From CAYFSC01 sp964345695 (GTDB taxonomy: Bacteria > Bacteroidota > Rhodothermia > Rhodothermales > Salinibacteraceae), in the NCBI GenBank assembly GCA_964345695.1, contig CAYFSC010000032.1:1-22001 (forward strand): a stretch of 22,001 nucleotides of DNA, given 5' to 3'. Both the position numbers and the translations under genes were made by a program. The notes below the pieces were generated by a model. That model saw only the letters and a list, made by a program, of their open reading frames with translations. It ran no database searches and was not told the DNA's origin. Each line of letters opens with the position of its first letter. Positions within the stretch are counted from its first letter, which is position 1. This document shows, in pieces, positions 7,270 to 14,524 of this stretch.

Positions 7270-7992
7270 TTAGGACTTGACCACGCGCATCATGTCGCGC
7301 ACGGCCTGATCGAGTCCGACCAAAACTGCCCGGGCGATCACCGCGAACCCGATTGACACTTCGGCCACGTGCGGAACGGTCTCGCGAAACAGAGCAAAGT
7401 TGTTGTAGTCGAGCCCGTGGCCCGCGTGGACCCGCAAGCCGGCATCGTAAGCGAGGCTGGCTCCACGGGCCAGGCGCTCGGCCTCGGTGCGACGGGCTTC
7501 GTCGGTCGGGGCGTTGGCATAGTCGCCAGTGTGGAGTTCGATGGTGTTGGCCCCCGTTTGCGCGGTCGCCTCAATCTGTTGGGGATTGGGGTCCACAAAT
7601 AGACTCACCTGCTCCACCCCTGCATCGTACAGCCGGGGGATGACGCTGTCGAGACGGTCGCGGTTGCCCTGCACGTCCATGCCGCCTTCTGTCGTCACCT
7701 CTTCGCGGCGTTCGGGGACGATCGTGGCCAGATCGGGCGAGACATCGCAGCAAATGTCGACGACCTCGCTTTCGGTCGACAACTCGAAGTCGAGCTTTCC
7801 CTGCACCGTCTCCGCCAAAAGACGCACGTCGCGCTCCATGATGTGGCGTCGGTCCTCGCGCAGATGGAACACGATACCGTCAGCGCCGGCCTGCTCGCAG
7901 ATCGCCGCCGCGTGCACCGGATCTGGAAACGTTTCGCGACGGGCATTGCGGAGGGTGCCCACATGGTCGACGTTGATAAGCAGATTGGTCAC
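7270..7992 (-). CDS. pdxJ: Pyridoxine 5'-phosphate synthase PdxJ
   Basis: Condenses 1-deoxyxylulose 5-phosphate with 3-amino-2-oxopropyl phosphate to form pyridoxine 5'-phosphate, the ring-closing step of B6 synthesis. Diagnostic segments are LLINVDHVGTLRNAR at the N-terminus, DPVHAA, the FHLREDRRHI motif (normally HLREDRRHI), the ELHTGDYA segment, and the VHAGHGLDYNN loop near the end. The GTG at 7992 gives 240 residues, the normal family length; extending the frame upstream to 8082 adds 30 residues of low-complexity sequence before the conserved start. It is upstream of era on the same strand and close to pdxB. Confidence 0.94.
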   Translation of the reverse strand: MTNLLINVDHVGTLRNARRETFPDPVHAAAICEQAGADGIVFHLREDRRHIMERDVRLLAETVQGKLDFELSTESEVVDICCDVSPDLATIVPERREEVTTEGGMDVQGNRDRLDSVIPRLYDAGVEQVSLFVDPNPQQIEATAQTGANTIELHTGDYANAPTDEARRTEAERLARGASLAYDAGLRVHAGHGLDYNNFALFRETVPHVAEVSIGFAVIARAVLVGLDQAVRDMMRVVKS

Positions 7993-8323
7993 AAGCGCGG
8001 ACGGGGTTGGTGGGGTAAGGCGTGCGGAAGGAAGCGGAAGCCTGAGGCGCGGGAAGCAAAGAGCCCCGGCCTCCGATCGCAACGGTCTTTCCTACCCGGA
8101 GGACGGCGGCTTTGTTTTGGCAGCAGCACTCACGCGAGCCGCAGGCGGCCCACGGGCGCGGAGGTCGTCGACCCAATCCCGACGGGCTAGTTGCAATTCG
8201 GAAGGGCGGCGTGTATGTTCGCCTTTGCTGCTGCCCCGTTCGCGTCAGCGTGCTCATTGCGACGGTCGCGAAGCGCGTGGGGCATCGCTTGTGAGATTTC
8301 TCATCACCCACCCAACTGCGCAC
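7993..8323. promoter_or_regulatory. Divergent intergenic region between pdxJ and the small anchored protein gene
   Basis: About 330 bp without a convincing gene. Open frames in this stretch are extensions of neighbouring genes and lack recognisable content. A weak dyad, CCTCCG (8070-8075) with CGGAGG (8097-8102), has a 21-nt loop and is probably chance. The one element that stands out is the promoter candidate at 8191-8221, reading right. No riboswitch signature is apparent ahead of pdxJ. Confidence 0.4.
8191..8221 (+). promoter_or_regulatory. Candidate promoter for the 8324 gene
   Basis: TTG at 8191-8193 is followed after exactly 20 bp by TATGTTCG at 8214-8221. This matches the Bacteroidota consensus TTG-N19-21-TAnnTTTG with one mismatch. 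The same bases also read as a sigma-70-like TTGCAA-N17-TATGTT. It would give a leader of about 95 nt before ATG 8324. Confidence 0.45.
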
Positions 8324-8785
8324 ATGGCAACGAGCAGCAAAGGCCTTCGGACTGGTATTCAAGTGGTGCTGGGCATCATCATCATAGGACTCGCCTATTT
8401 TCTGTACCGATCGATCACCGAGCCCTACGACCGCATTGAGCGCCAGCAGGAAATCACGGAGCAGACCCGCAACCGCATGGGCAATATCCGTGAGGCGCTC
8501 ATCGACTACGAGCGCGACAGTGCGTCCTATCCGGACTCGCTGGAGATCCTTCTAGATCACATCCGTCGCGACACCGCCCTGTCGACGCGTCAGGACAGCA
8601 TTTTTGGCGAGTCCATCAATCTCGACTCGTTGCTGTACTCCCCACGCACCGGCAATCGGTTTCAGTACACGGTGAACGATACCGGGCGCGTCGAGGTCTA
8701 CCTGCTGGAGGATCCGGACACCGACGATCAAATCGGCACGCTTCGCGAGGATCCGACGCAAACGAACGTCGCCTCGTGGGAGTAG
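8324..8785 (+). CDS. Small membrane-anchored protein, pseudopilin-like
   Basis: I do not recognise this 153-residue protein as a named family. It has a short polar N-terminus, one hydrophobic segment at about residues 10-27 (IQVVLGIIIIGLAYFLY) and then a charged helical stretch. The segment REALIDYERDSASYPDSLEILL resembles the GspG-type pseudopilin pattern in which an alternating helix is followed by a YP-x-S/T-x2-L motif. A normal prepilin peptidase site (Gly followed by FTLxE) is missing, so it would stay anchored rather than be processed. The C-terminal third is acidic and may be exposed in the periplasm. ATG 8324 was chosen because it puts the membrane segment right after the start. The gene is 70 bp upstream of the next one and probably co-transcribed. 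Confidence 0.7.
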   Translation: MATSSKGLRTGIQVVLGIIIIGLAYFLYRSITEPYDRIERQQEITEQTRNRMGNIREALIDYERDSASYPDSLEILLDHIRRDTALSTRQDSIFGESINLDSLLYSPRTGNRFQYTVNDTGRVEVYLLEDPDTDDQIGTLREDPTQTNVASWE

Positions 8786-8855
8786 TCCACATGCGCCGGC
8801 GATCGCACCGACTCCCTTCTCCACCCGCTTGGGGCCATCGCCCGCCGTCGGAGCC

Positions 8856-9785
8856 ATGAGTGCAACGGTTGCAGCCGCATTGGAGGTGGACGGCTCTGCG
8901 ATCCGGTACGCTGAAGTTGAGCAGGGGGCGGGGTCTCCTACGGTGTTGCGTCTCGGTCAGCAGACGCTGGATTTCGACGTGAAAGCCCATGCCTTGGAGG
9001 CGGACGATGACGAGGCCACGTCGACCGTGGCTGCCGTGGTGGCCAATGCGCTGCCCGAGGCCCGGGCCGAGCACGCCACGATCGTGATTCATCCCGCGGA
9101 GGTGTGCTCGTTTTTCACCCCCGTGCCGGCCGATCTGTCTGGCCCGGAACGCAAGCGGCAGGTCGTCCGCCAAGTGGCGCTCCTTTCGGGCGCTCGCTCG
9201 CTGGAAGGGCTCCACGTGCGCGTCCGGCTTGCTCACGGCAGTGCGGCACCCTCCGCCGATGCAGAGGACGCCCCAACCCGGTGGCTGCACGTCCTTCTAA
9301 TACCGGACGCGATGCACGAGCGGATGGGTCGCCTTCTGCAGTCGTTGCCGGTGGTAGACTATGACTGGATGCTCAGCACCGAAGCCGCGGCGCACCTGAT
9401 GGGGCGCATGGATCTGGCGGATCTTGAAGAGAAGCCGACCGATTCGATTTCGGTTGCGGTCGGGCAATATGCTGAACACACCGAGTACACAATCGTGCAG
9501 GGCGACGCATGGGTGCACGATCACCACACGCGGGCCGTTGACACGGCGCAGGACCGGCTGTACCATCTCGTGACCCTGCTGAACCGGCTCCAGATCCCGC
9601 TGGAGCGCGTCCGACGTCTGTACGTTTATGGACGGGCTACCCCGAACGATTATGGGACCTTCAGAGCCGTCTTCCCGGTGACGCCCGAGCGCCTTCGTCC
9701 CACCGAGGTTGTCGCCGGATGGCCCGACGCTGTCGATCCGTCCACCGATGCCTTGTACGTGCCCTGCGTGGGCGGGGCGCTCTGA
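8856..9785 (+). CDS. Hypothetical protein, possibly DUF3822-like with an actin-like ATPase fold
   Basis: This 309-residue soluble acidic protein has no signal peptide or membrane segment. From memory, Bacteroidota genomes often carry a DUF3822 gene beside rsmD and coaD, and a solved member has an actin-like fold similar to PilM/GspL cytoplasmic domains. Position, length and the alternation of beta-rich and helical stretches agree with that, for example the ATIVIHPAEVCSFFTPVP segment and the RLYVYG stretch after the long helix NRLQIPLERVR. I see no clean nucleotide-binding motif, so the family call is tentative. ATG 8856 (MSATVAAALEVDG) is preferred to an in-frame TTG at 8829. It is flanked by the pseudopilin-like gene upstream and rsmD downstream. 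Confidence 0.6.
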   Translation: MSATVAAALEVDGSAIRYAEVEQGAGSPTVLRLGQQTLDFDVKAHALEADDDEATSTVAAVVANALPEARAEHATIVIHPAEVCSFFTPVPADLSGPERKRQVVRQVALLSGARSLEGLHVRVRLAHGSAAPSADAEDAPTRWLHVLLIPDAMHERMGRLLQSLPVVDYDWMLSTEAAAHLMGRMDLADLEEKPTDSISVAVGQYAEHTEYTIVQGDAWVHDHHTRAVDTAQDRLYHLVTLLNRLQIPLERVRRLYVYGRATPNDYGTFRAVFPVTPERLRPTEVVAGWPDAVDPSTDALYVPCVGGAL

Positions 9786-9987
9786 ATCGTCGGCTCGTCC
9801 ATCGAAATCGGTTTGTCCATCGAAAGAGGGCGACCCGCTCTGCCCCAGCAACTCGTCCCCGTCCCGCGCCTGGGGAACGTGAACCGGAGTGGCTCCTTTC
9901 CACCCACGACGGCAGATTGTATCGCTGCTGCCTTCATTACGCATCGAACATTATTCCCCATCGCATAAAGGGCTGAGGACACGCATT

Positions 9988-10593
9988 ATGCGCATCATTG
10001 CCGGCCAGTTTAAAGGGCATGGGCTCCAGTCGCCGCCGGGTCACGAAACCCGGCCATCCACGGCACGCACCCGTGAATCGCTGTTCGGCCTCGTCGACGC
10101 CCGCATGTACCTGGAGGACGCTGAAGTGCTGGACCTGTTTGCGGGCACGGGTGCCCTCGGACTCGAAGCCATCAGTCGGGGGGCTGGGCTCGTCACTTTC
10201 GTGGAGCAAGACGCCGAGGTGCTCGACTACGCGCGAGAGAACGCCCAGAAGCTGGGCGTCGAAGATCAATGCATTTTCATCGTCGGCGATGCGGTGGAGT
10301 ATCTTCGCCGCTACAGCGGGCCGGACCTCGATCTCGTCATGGCCGATCCGCCCTATAAGCTGGAGGCCATGAAAGAACTTCCAGATCTCGCGATTCCTCA
10401 TCTCGATGTAGACGGGATTTTTACGCTCGAGCACAGCTCGCATCACTGGTTTGATGAGCATCCCCGTCTGATGACCAGCCGTTCCTACGGTCGGACCATC
10501 GTGAGCCTATTTCGTCCGGCACTTCCGCCGGAGGAGGAGACGGAGGCGGCCGACAGCGAACCGTCGTCTGCGTCCACTGTCGATCCGGCCTAA
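9988..10593 (+). CDS. rsmD: 16S rRNA (guanine966-N2)-methyltransferase RsmD
   Basis: SAM-dependent methylation of G966 in 16S rRNA. The protein has 201 residues. It begins with the typical MRIIAGQFKGHGLQSP and the RPSTARTRESLF segment. The SAM motif is DLFAGTGALGLEAISRG (49-65) and the catalytic NPPY-like motif appears as DPPY (120-123). A 27-residue tail rich in Glu, Pro and Ser extends past the conserved core and is probably disordered. ATG 9988 begins exactly at the conserved N-terminus. The 202 bp before it hold two copies of GTCCATCGAAA (9797-9807, 9815-9825) and no gene. coaD follows 35 bp downstream, a very common rsmD-coaD pairing. Confidence 0.95.
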   Translation: MRIIAGQFKGHGLQSPPGHETRPSTARTRESLFGLVDARMYLEDAEVLDLFAGTGALGLEAISRGAGLVTFVEQDAEVLDYARENAQKLGVEDQCIFIVGDAVEYLRRYSGPDLDLVMADPPYKLEAMKELPDLAIPHLDVDGIFTLEHSSHHWFDEHPRLMTSRSYGRTIVSLFRPALPPEEETEAADSEPSSASTVDPA

Positions 10594-10628
10594 CTCCGAC
10601 GTCTCCACCCTGCGCGGTCCCATCCACC

Positions 10629-11123
10629 ATGACCGACGATCTTGCGCTGTATCCCGGCACCTTCGACCCGTTCACCTACGGCCATCGCGACATTCTGGAG
10701 CGTGCGCTGCGCGTGTTCAGTCATGTCGAGGTAACGGTGGGCATCAACGCAGAGAAAGCGACGCTCTTCGATACCGACGAGCGCATCGATCTCGCCCGCC
10801 AGTGCACCGACGACCTGGATGGCGTGCGCGTGGCTGCCCACGAGGGCCTGATCGTAGACCGCGCCAAGGAAGTGGGTGCGATTGCCCTGGTGCGTGGACT
10901 GCGCCAGGTCAGCGATTTCGACTACGAGTTCCGCATGGCCTTCGCCAACCGGAAGCTGAAGCCGGAAATCGAAACGATCTTCCTGATGACATCGGAGGAG
11001 TACGCCCTGATCAGTTCGTCGATGGTCCGCGATGCACATCGCTGGGACGGCGATGTCTCCAAGTTTGTACCGCCGCCGGTGGTTCAGGCCCTGGAGGAAA
11101 AAAAGCTCGAGCAGACCGCCTGA
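10629..11123 (+). CDS. coaD: Phosphopantetheine adenylyltransferase CoaD
   Basis: Transfers AMP from ATP to 4'-phosphopantetheine, giving dephospho-CoA, the penultimate step of CoA synthesis. The 164-residue protein shows the nucleotidyltransferase motif TYGH (16-19) within YPGTFDPFTYGH, the RGLRQVSDFDYEF substrate-binding segment, and ISSSMVRD in place of the usual ISSTxVRE. The length is normal. Start ATG 10629, 35 bp after rsmD. It is followed 49 bp later by the aminotransferase gene on the same strand. Confidence 0.96.
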   Translation: MTDDLALYPGTFDPFTYGHRDILERALRVFSHVEVTVGINAEKATLFDTDERIDLARQCTDDLDGVRVAAHEGLIVDRAKEVGAIALVRGLRQVSDFDYEFRMAFANRKLKPEIETIFLMTSEEYALISSSMVRDAHRWDGDVSKFVPPPVVQALEEKKLEQTA

Positions 11124-11172
11124 TCAGCCGCTCGCTCCCTGTTATTCTCATCCACACAACCTACAGTGAAGC

Positions 11173-12378
11173 ATGGCAGAGTCAATTTCCTTCAACCGCC
11201 GCGTCGATTCCATGCAGCCGTCCGCGACGCTGGCGATGAAGTCGCGGGCGACGGCAATGCGGCGGGAGGGGCACCCCGTGGTGGCCCTGAGTGCTGGTGA
11301 GCCTGACTTCGACACCCCCGCCCCGATCGCGAAGGCGGGCAAGGAAGCGATCGAAAACGGCTTCACCCATTACACGGAAAACCCGGGCACGATGGAGCTG
11401 CGCCAGGCCATCGCTGACAAGCTGAAGCGAGACAACGACCTGGACTACCCACCGGAACAGATCCTATGCTCGAACGGCGCCAAGCAGTCGATTGCGCTCG
11501 CCACGCACGTGCTGTGCGACGCCGGAGACGAGGTTCTCATCCCTGCACCGTACTGGGTGAGCTATCCGGAGATGGCCCGCTTCGCCGGCGCCGAGCCGTC
11601 GGTCGTCACGACCGGGGTGGAAGACGCCTACAAGCTGACGCCCGCGGCGCTCGACGATGCCATCACCGACCGGACCCGGCTGCTCATTCTGTGCTCGCCC
11701 TCCAACCCGACGGGCGCCGTGTACACTCCCGAAGAGCTGGAGGGGCTGGCCGAGGTGCTCCGGGCGCACGAACACGTTTTCGTGCTCTCCGACGAAATTT
11801 ACGAATACGTGCTCTACGACGCCGAGCACCGGGCGTTTGCCTCCTTGCCGGGCATGAAGGACCGGACGATCACGGTGAACGGGTTCTCCAAGGGCTTTGC
11901 GATGACCGGGTGGCGTCTCGGGTACATGGCCGGCCCGTCGGCTATCGTGGACGAGTCGGCCAAGGTGCAGGGGCAGTTCACCTCGGCGCCATGCAGCATC
12001 TCGCAGAAGGCCGGTACGGCGGCCATGCACATGGATCTGGAGCCCGTGCGTGACATGGTGGCCGCTTTCCGCGACCGGCGCGACTTTGTCATGAACCGGC
12101 TCCGCGCGATGGACGGCGTGCGGTGCCCGACACCGGAGGGCGCCTTCTACGTCTACCCAGATGTCTCCGACTACTTCGGGACCACCGCGCCCAATGGCGA
12201 TGCCATCGAGGACAGCAGCGATCTGTGCTTCTACCTCCTGGAAGACCAACACGTCGCGCTGGTGCCCGGAACGGCCTTCGGAGCACCCAGTGGACTCCGC
12301 ATTTCCTACGCGTCGTCGATGGAAGACTTGGAGACGGCGATGGACCGAATTGACGAGGGGCTGGCTGCGCTGCAATGA
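11173..12378 (+). CDS. Aspartate aminotransferase, class I PLP-dependent (subgroup Ib-like)
   Basis: Pyridoxal-phosphate enzyme that swaps the amino group between aspartate and 2-oxoglutarate; some relatives also use aromatic or prephenate substrates. The Schiff-base lysine is Lys240 in VNGFSKGFAMTGWRLGY. Other fold-type I marks are AGEPDFDTP (41-49), the cofactor-contact motif SNGAKQ (100-105), SPSNPTG (175-181), SDEIYE (206-211) and the carboxylate-binding Arg376 in GLRISYA. The 401-residue length is normal for the bacterial subgroup Ib. Start ATG 11173. It is the last gene of the rightward run begun at 8324; 242 bp without a convincing gene follow. Substrate range cannot be settled by sequence alone. 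Confidence 0.9.
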   Translation: MAESISFNRRVDSMQPSATLAMKSRATAMRREGHPVVALSAGEPDFDTPAPIAKAGKEAIENGFTHYTENPGTMELRQAIADKLKRDNDLDYPPEQILCSNGAKQSIALATHVLCDAGDEVLIPAPYWVSYPEMARFAGAEPSVVTTGVEDAYKLTPAALDDAITDRTRLLILCSPSNPTGAVYTPEELEGLAEVLRAHEHVFVLSDEIYEYVLYDAEHRAFASLPGMKDRTITVNGFSKGFAMTGWRLGYMAGPSAIVDESAKVQGQFTSAPCSISQKAGTAAMHMDLEPVRDMVAAFRDRRDFVMNRLRAMDGVRCPTPEGAFYVYPDVSDYFGTTAPNGDAIEDSSDLCFYLLEDQHVALVPGTAFGAPSGLRISYASSMEDLETAMDRIDEGLAALQ

Positions 12379-12620
12379 CCTCCTCTCTTCGGTGAAACGG
12401 ACGCGCTCGGGATTCGGGAAAAACGGTCGGGACCGCCCCTGACACGACGGAGTGTCTCTGTAAAAGAGGCGTGAGTTCGGCGACAGGCGCAGAAGGCGAG
12501 TCGGTCGGGGGAAGCATCCTACGAACCCCGCAGTCCGGAAGCCGTAAAGGGACCGTTCCAAACTCAACGGGCCGGATCCCGCATGTCGCGCGTCCGGGCG
12601 ACCCGTGTCGCTGTTACCTG

Positions 12621-13898
12621 ATGGACCAATCGCTACTGCCTGTGGAGTCTCGGCTTCCCTCATCGACCAACGGGTCGCCACGTGTCGGATCGTCGCCGGC
12701 GTCGGGGGCGAGAGCGTCGCAGGGCGAGGCCACATCGACCGATCGGCCGTGGCTCCACCTGCTGCTGTTTGCGCTGACGCTCGCGTCTACGATCTACGCC
12801 GGGGGCCTGTGGGTCAACCGGATGTTGTACTACGAGGCGCAGGGAGAGATGGTGTCCATCTTGGGCATTGCCGTGAACAACCTGTGGCTGGTCGATGGGC
12901 TCCGCTACGCGATTCCGCTGCTCGGCTTTCTGACGGTCCACGAGTTCGGCCACTATTTCGCAGCACGGTATCACCGGATCAACACGTCGCTGCCGTACTA
13001 CATCCCGTTCCCGTACAACGGGATCGGCAATTTCGGCGCCGTTATCCGCATTCGCGAGCCTCTCCCGTCGACGCGCACGCTGTTTGACGTCGGCGCCGCC
13101 GGGCCGCTGGCGGGCTTCGTGGTGGCGCTGGGCGTACTTCTTTTCGCCTTTGCGACGCTTCCGCCCCCTGAATACTTGCTCGACCTGCCGGGGCACGAGA
13201 CCCTGAAGGAGCACATCCGCCAGTACGGCACGTTTCCGGATACGCCGCCGGAGCCCGACCCAAACACCATGGTTATTGTTGTCGGGCAAACGCCGCTCTA
13301 CTGGTTCCTGTCCCAGTTCTTTGCGAACGTGCCCCCGATGTACGAGATGTACCACTACCCGGTGCTTTTTGCGGGCTGGCTGGGCCTCTTCTTTACGGCG
13401 TTGAACCTGCTTCCAGTCGGGCAGCTCGACGGCGGGCACGTGCTGTACGCGTTGTTCGGCCACAAGTGGCATGCCCGCCTGGCACGCACGTTCGTCCTGG
13501 TCTTGCTCCTGTCGGGCGGTGTGGGGTTCATGCAGGACACCCAGGCCATGCTGTATGAAGAGGCGCGTTGGCTCGGCCGGTCGGCGTGGCTGATCCTTGG
13601 CGCAATTTTCTACGGATACTTGTATCGCGTATTCCGCGCAGATCACTCATCCATTGCCCCGGCGTTGTTCGGTTTGTTGGGTGGCGTCGCGCTGGCGGAG
13701 GTCATCGGCAGTCCGCTCACCGAGGTCGGCTATACGGGCTGGCTCGTCTGGACCCTCCTGATCGTGTTTCTCATCCGTGTGGAGCACCCGCCCGTCGTGT
13801 ACCAGCAACCCCTCACGCCGCGTCGCCGGATGCTCGGCTACGTCGCCATCGCAATTTTTGTGCTCTGCTTCAGCATTCGCCCTCTCGCGGTTCTGTAG
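12621..13898 (+). CDS. Site-2 protease family (M50) membrane metalloprotease
   Basis: Intramembrane zinc protease of the M50 class. The metal site is HEFGH (107-111), with the third ligand in LDGGH (Asp270) within LLPVGQLDGGH. The stretch after the first motif, with GNFGAVIRI and the GAAGPLAGF segment, matches the bacterial and plant EGY-type branch. It has several transmembrane segments, near residues 45-65, 95-115, 155-180, 245-265 and 285 onward, and ends with two or three further hydrophobic helices. Substrates are typically anti-sigma factors or membrane regulators, but no such partner lies nearby. ATG 12621 gives 425 residues; an upstream GTG at 12471 would add 50 low-complexity residues. 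A weak dyad (ATCGCG 13899, CGCGAT 13920) follows the stop. Confidence 0.88.
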   Translation: MDQSLLPVESRLPSSTNGSPRVGSSPASGARASQGEATSTDRPWLHLLLFALTLASTIYAGGLWVNRMLYYEAQGEMVSILGIAVNNLWLVDGLRYAIPLLGFLTVHEFGHYFAARYHRINTSLPYYIPFPYNGIGNFGAVIRIREPLPSTRTLFDVGAAGPLAGFVVALGVLLFAFATLPPPEYLLDLPGHETLKEHIRQYGTFPDTPPEPDPNTMVIVVGQTPLYWFLSQFFANVPPMYEMYHYPVLFAGWLGLFFTALNLLPVGQLDGGHVLYALFGHKWHARLARTFVLVLLLSGGVGFMQDTQAMLYEEARWLGRSAWLILGAIFYGYLYRVFRADHSSIAPALFGLLGGVALAEVIGSPLTEVGYTGWLVWTLLIVFLIRVEHPPVVYQQPLTPRRRMLGYVAIAIFVLCFSIRPLAVL

Positions 13899-13976
13899 AT
13901 CGCGATTCGCTTCGGGCCCCGCGATTGCAGCCTATTCCCCGATGTTCCCCCGACCGACCCCCGCCCCCCGCTCATC

Positions 13977-14492
13977 GTGACTCACCCTTCCTGTGTCCAC
14001 TCCGGTTTTCGTGCAGTCGCCTGCCGGTGGCTCATTGCCGTCTGCCTCTTGGGACTGCTGACGACCGGGTGCGACGATACCCCCGGTGCGCAAGCCATCG
14101 ATCCGGAGCCGCCGCAGGTGTCGGGCTTTTCCTTCTCGCCGAAGCGGGTCGTTGTCGACAGCCTGCCGCCCGATCGCGTGCAAGACGAACGCGTTCAGGT
14201 CCCGCTCGTCGTTGAAGCGCAAGCCACCGATCCGGACGGGTCGGTCGACCGTGTTGAGCTTGCTCTCGAGCCGTCGCAGAACCCGCAGAGCACGCTCCTG
14301 CTAAACCTGCCGGCTGCGGAGGGCGATCGCTTCGCCGGGGCCCTCAACATCGGGCTGCCGCTGATCGACGAGATCTACACGGTACGCGTCTACGCGGTGG
14401 ATGACGACAGTCTGGTTAGCAACCAGGTGCGTGGCCAGCTTCGGGTGGTCGCCCCGACAGACACCACGTCGCAAGCCCGCGCTGCCGAGTAA
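13977..14492 (+). CDS. Probable lipoprotein with an Ig-like domain
   Basis: The 171-residue product has a signal sequence with hydrophobic core LIAVCLLGLL and a likely lipidation Cys32 in LTTGC, followed by an acidic D-D typical of surface or inner-leaflet sorting regions. The remainder is beta-rich. The segment VVEAQATDPDGSVDRVEL resembles bacterial Ig-like or cadherin-like repeats, and YTVRVYAVDDDSLVS is the usual closing strand. No enzymatic motif is seen. The start is GTG 13977. It lies 78 bp after the M50 gene and 32 bp before the propeller gene, so it probably belongs with the secreted-protein block downstream. Confidence 0.75.
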   Translation: MTHPSCVHSGFRAVACRWLIAVCLLGLLTTGCDDTPGAQAIDPEPPQVSGFSFSPKRVVVDSLPPDRVQDERVQVPLVVEAQATDPDGSVDRVELALEPSQNPQSTLLLNLPAAEGDRFAGALNIGLPLIDEIYTVRVYAVDDDSLVSNQVRGQLRVVAPTDTTSQARAAE

Positions 14493-14524
14493 CGGATTCC
14501 GCTTTGCAATCGACTCTCTGCCTG

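Noticed and set aside
7529..8323. A long upstream extension of the small anchored protein
   Set aside because: The extension runs antisense through pdxJ and lacks features; the membrane segment directly follows ATG 8324.
9786..9987. Two copies of GTCCATCGAAA as a possible CRISPR or operator array
   Set aside because: Only two 11-bp copies 18 bp apart, with no further repeats; too little for an array.
12471..12620. A 50-residue N-terminal extension of the M50 protease from GTG 12471
   Set aside because: It is low in hydrophobicity and unlike the family; ATG 12621 gives a sensible N-terminus. It cannot be fully excluded.
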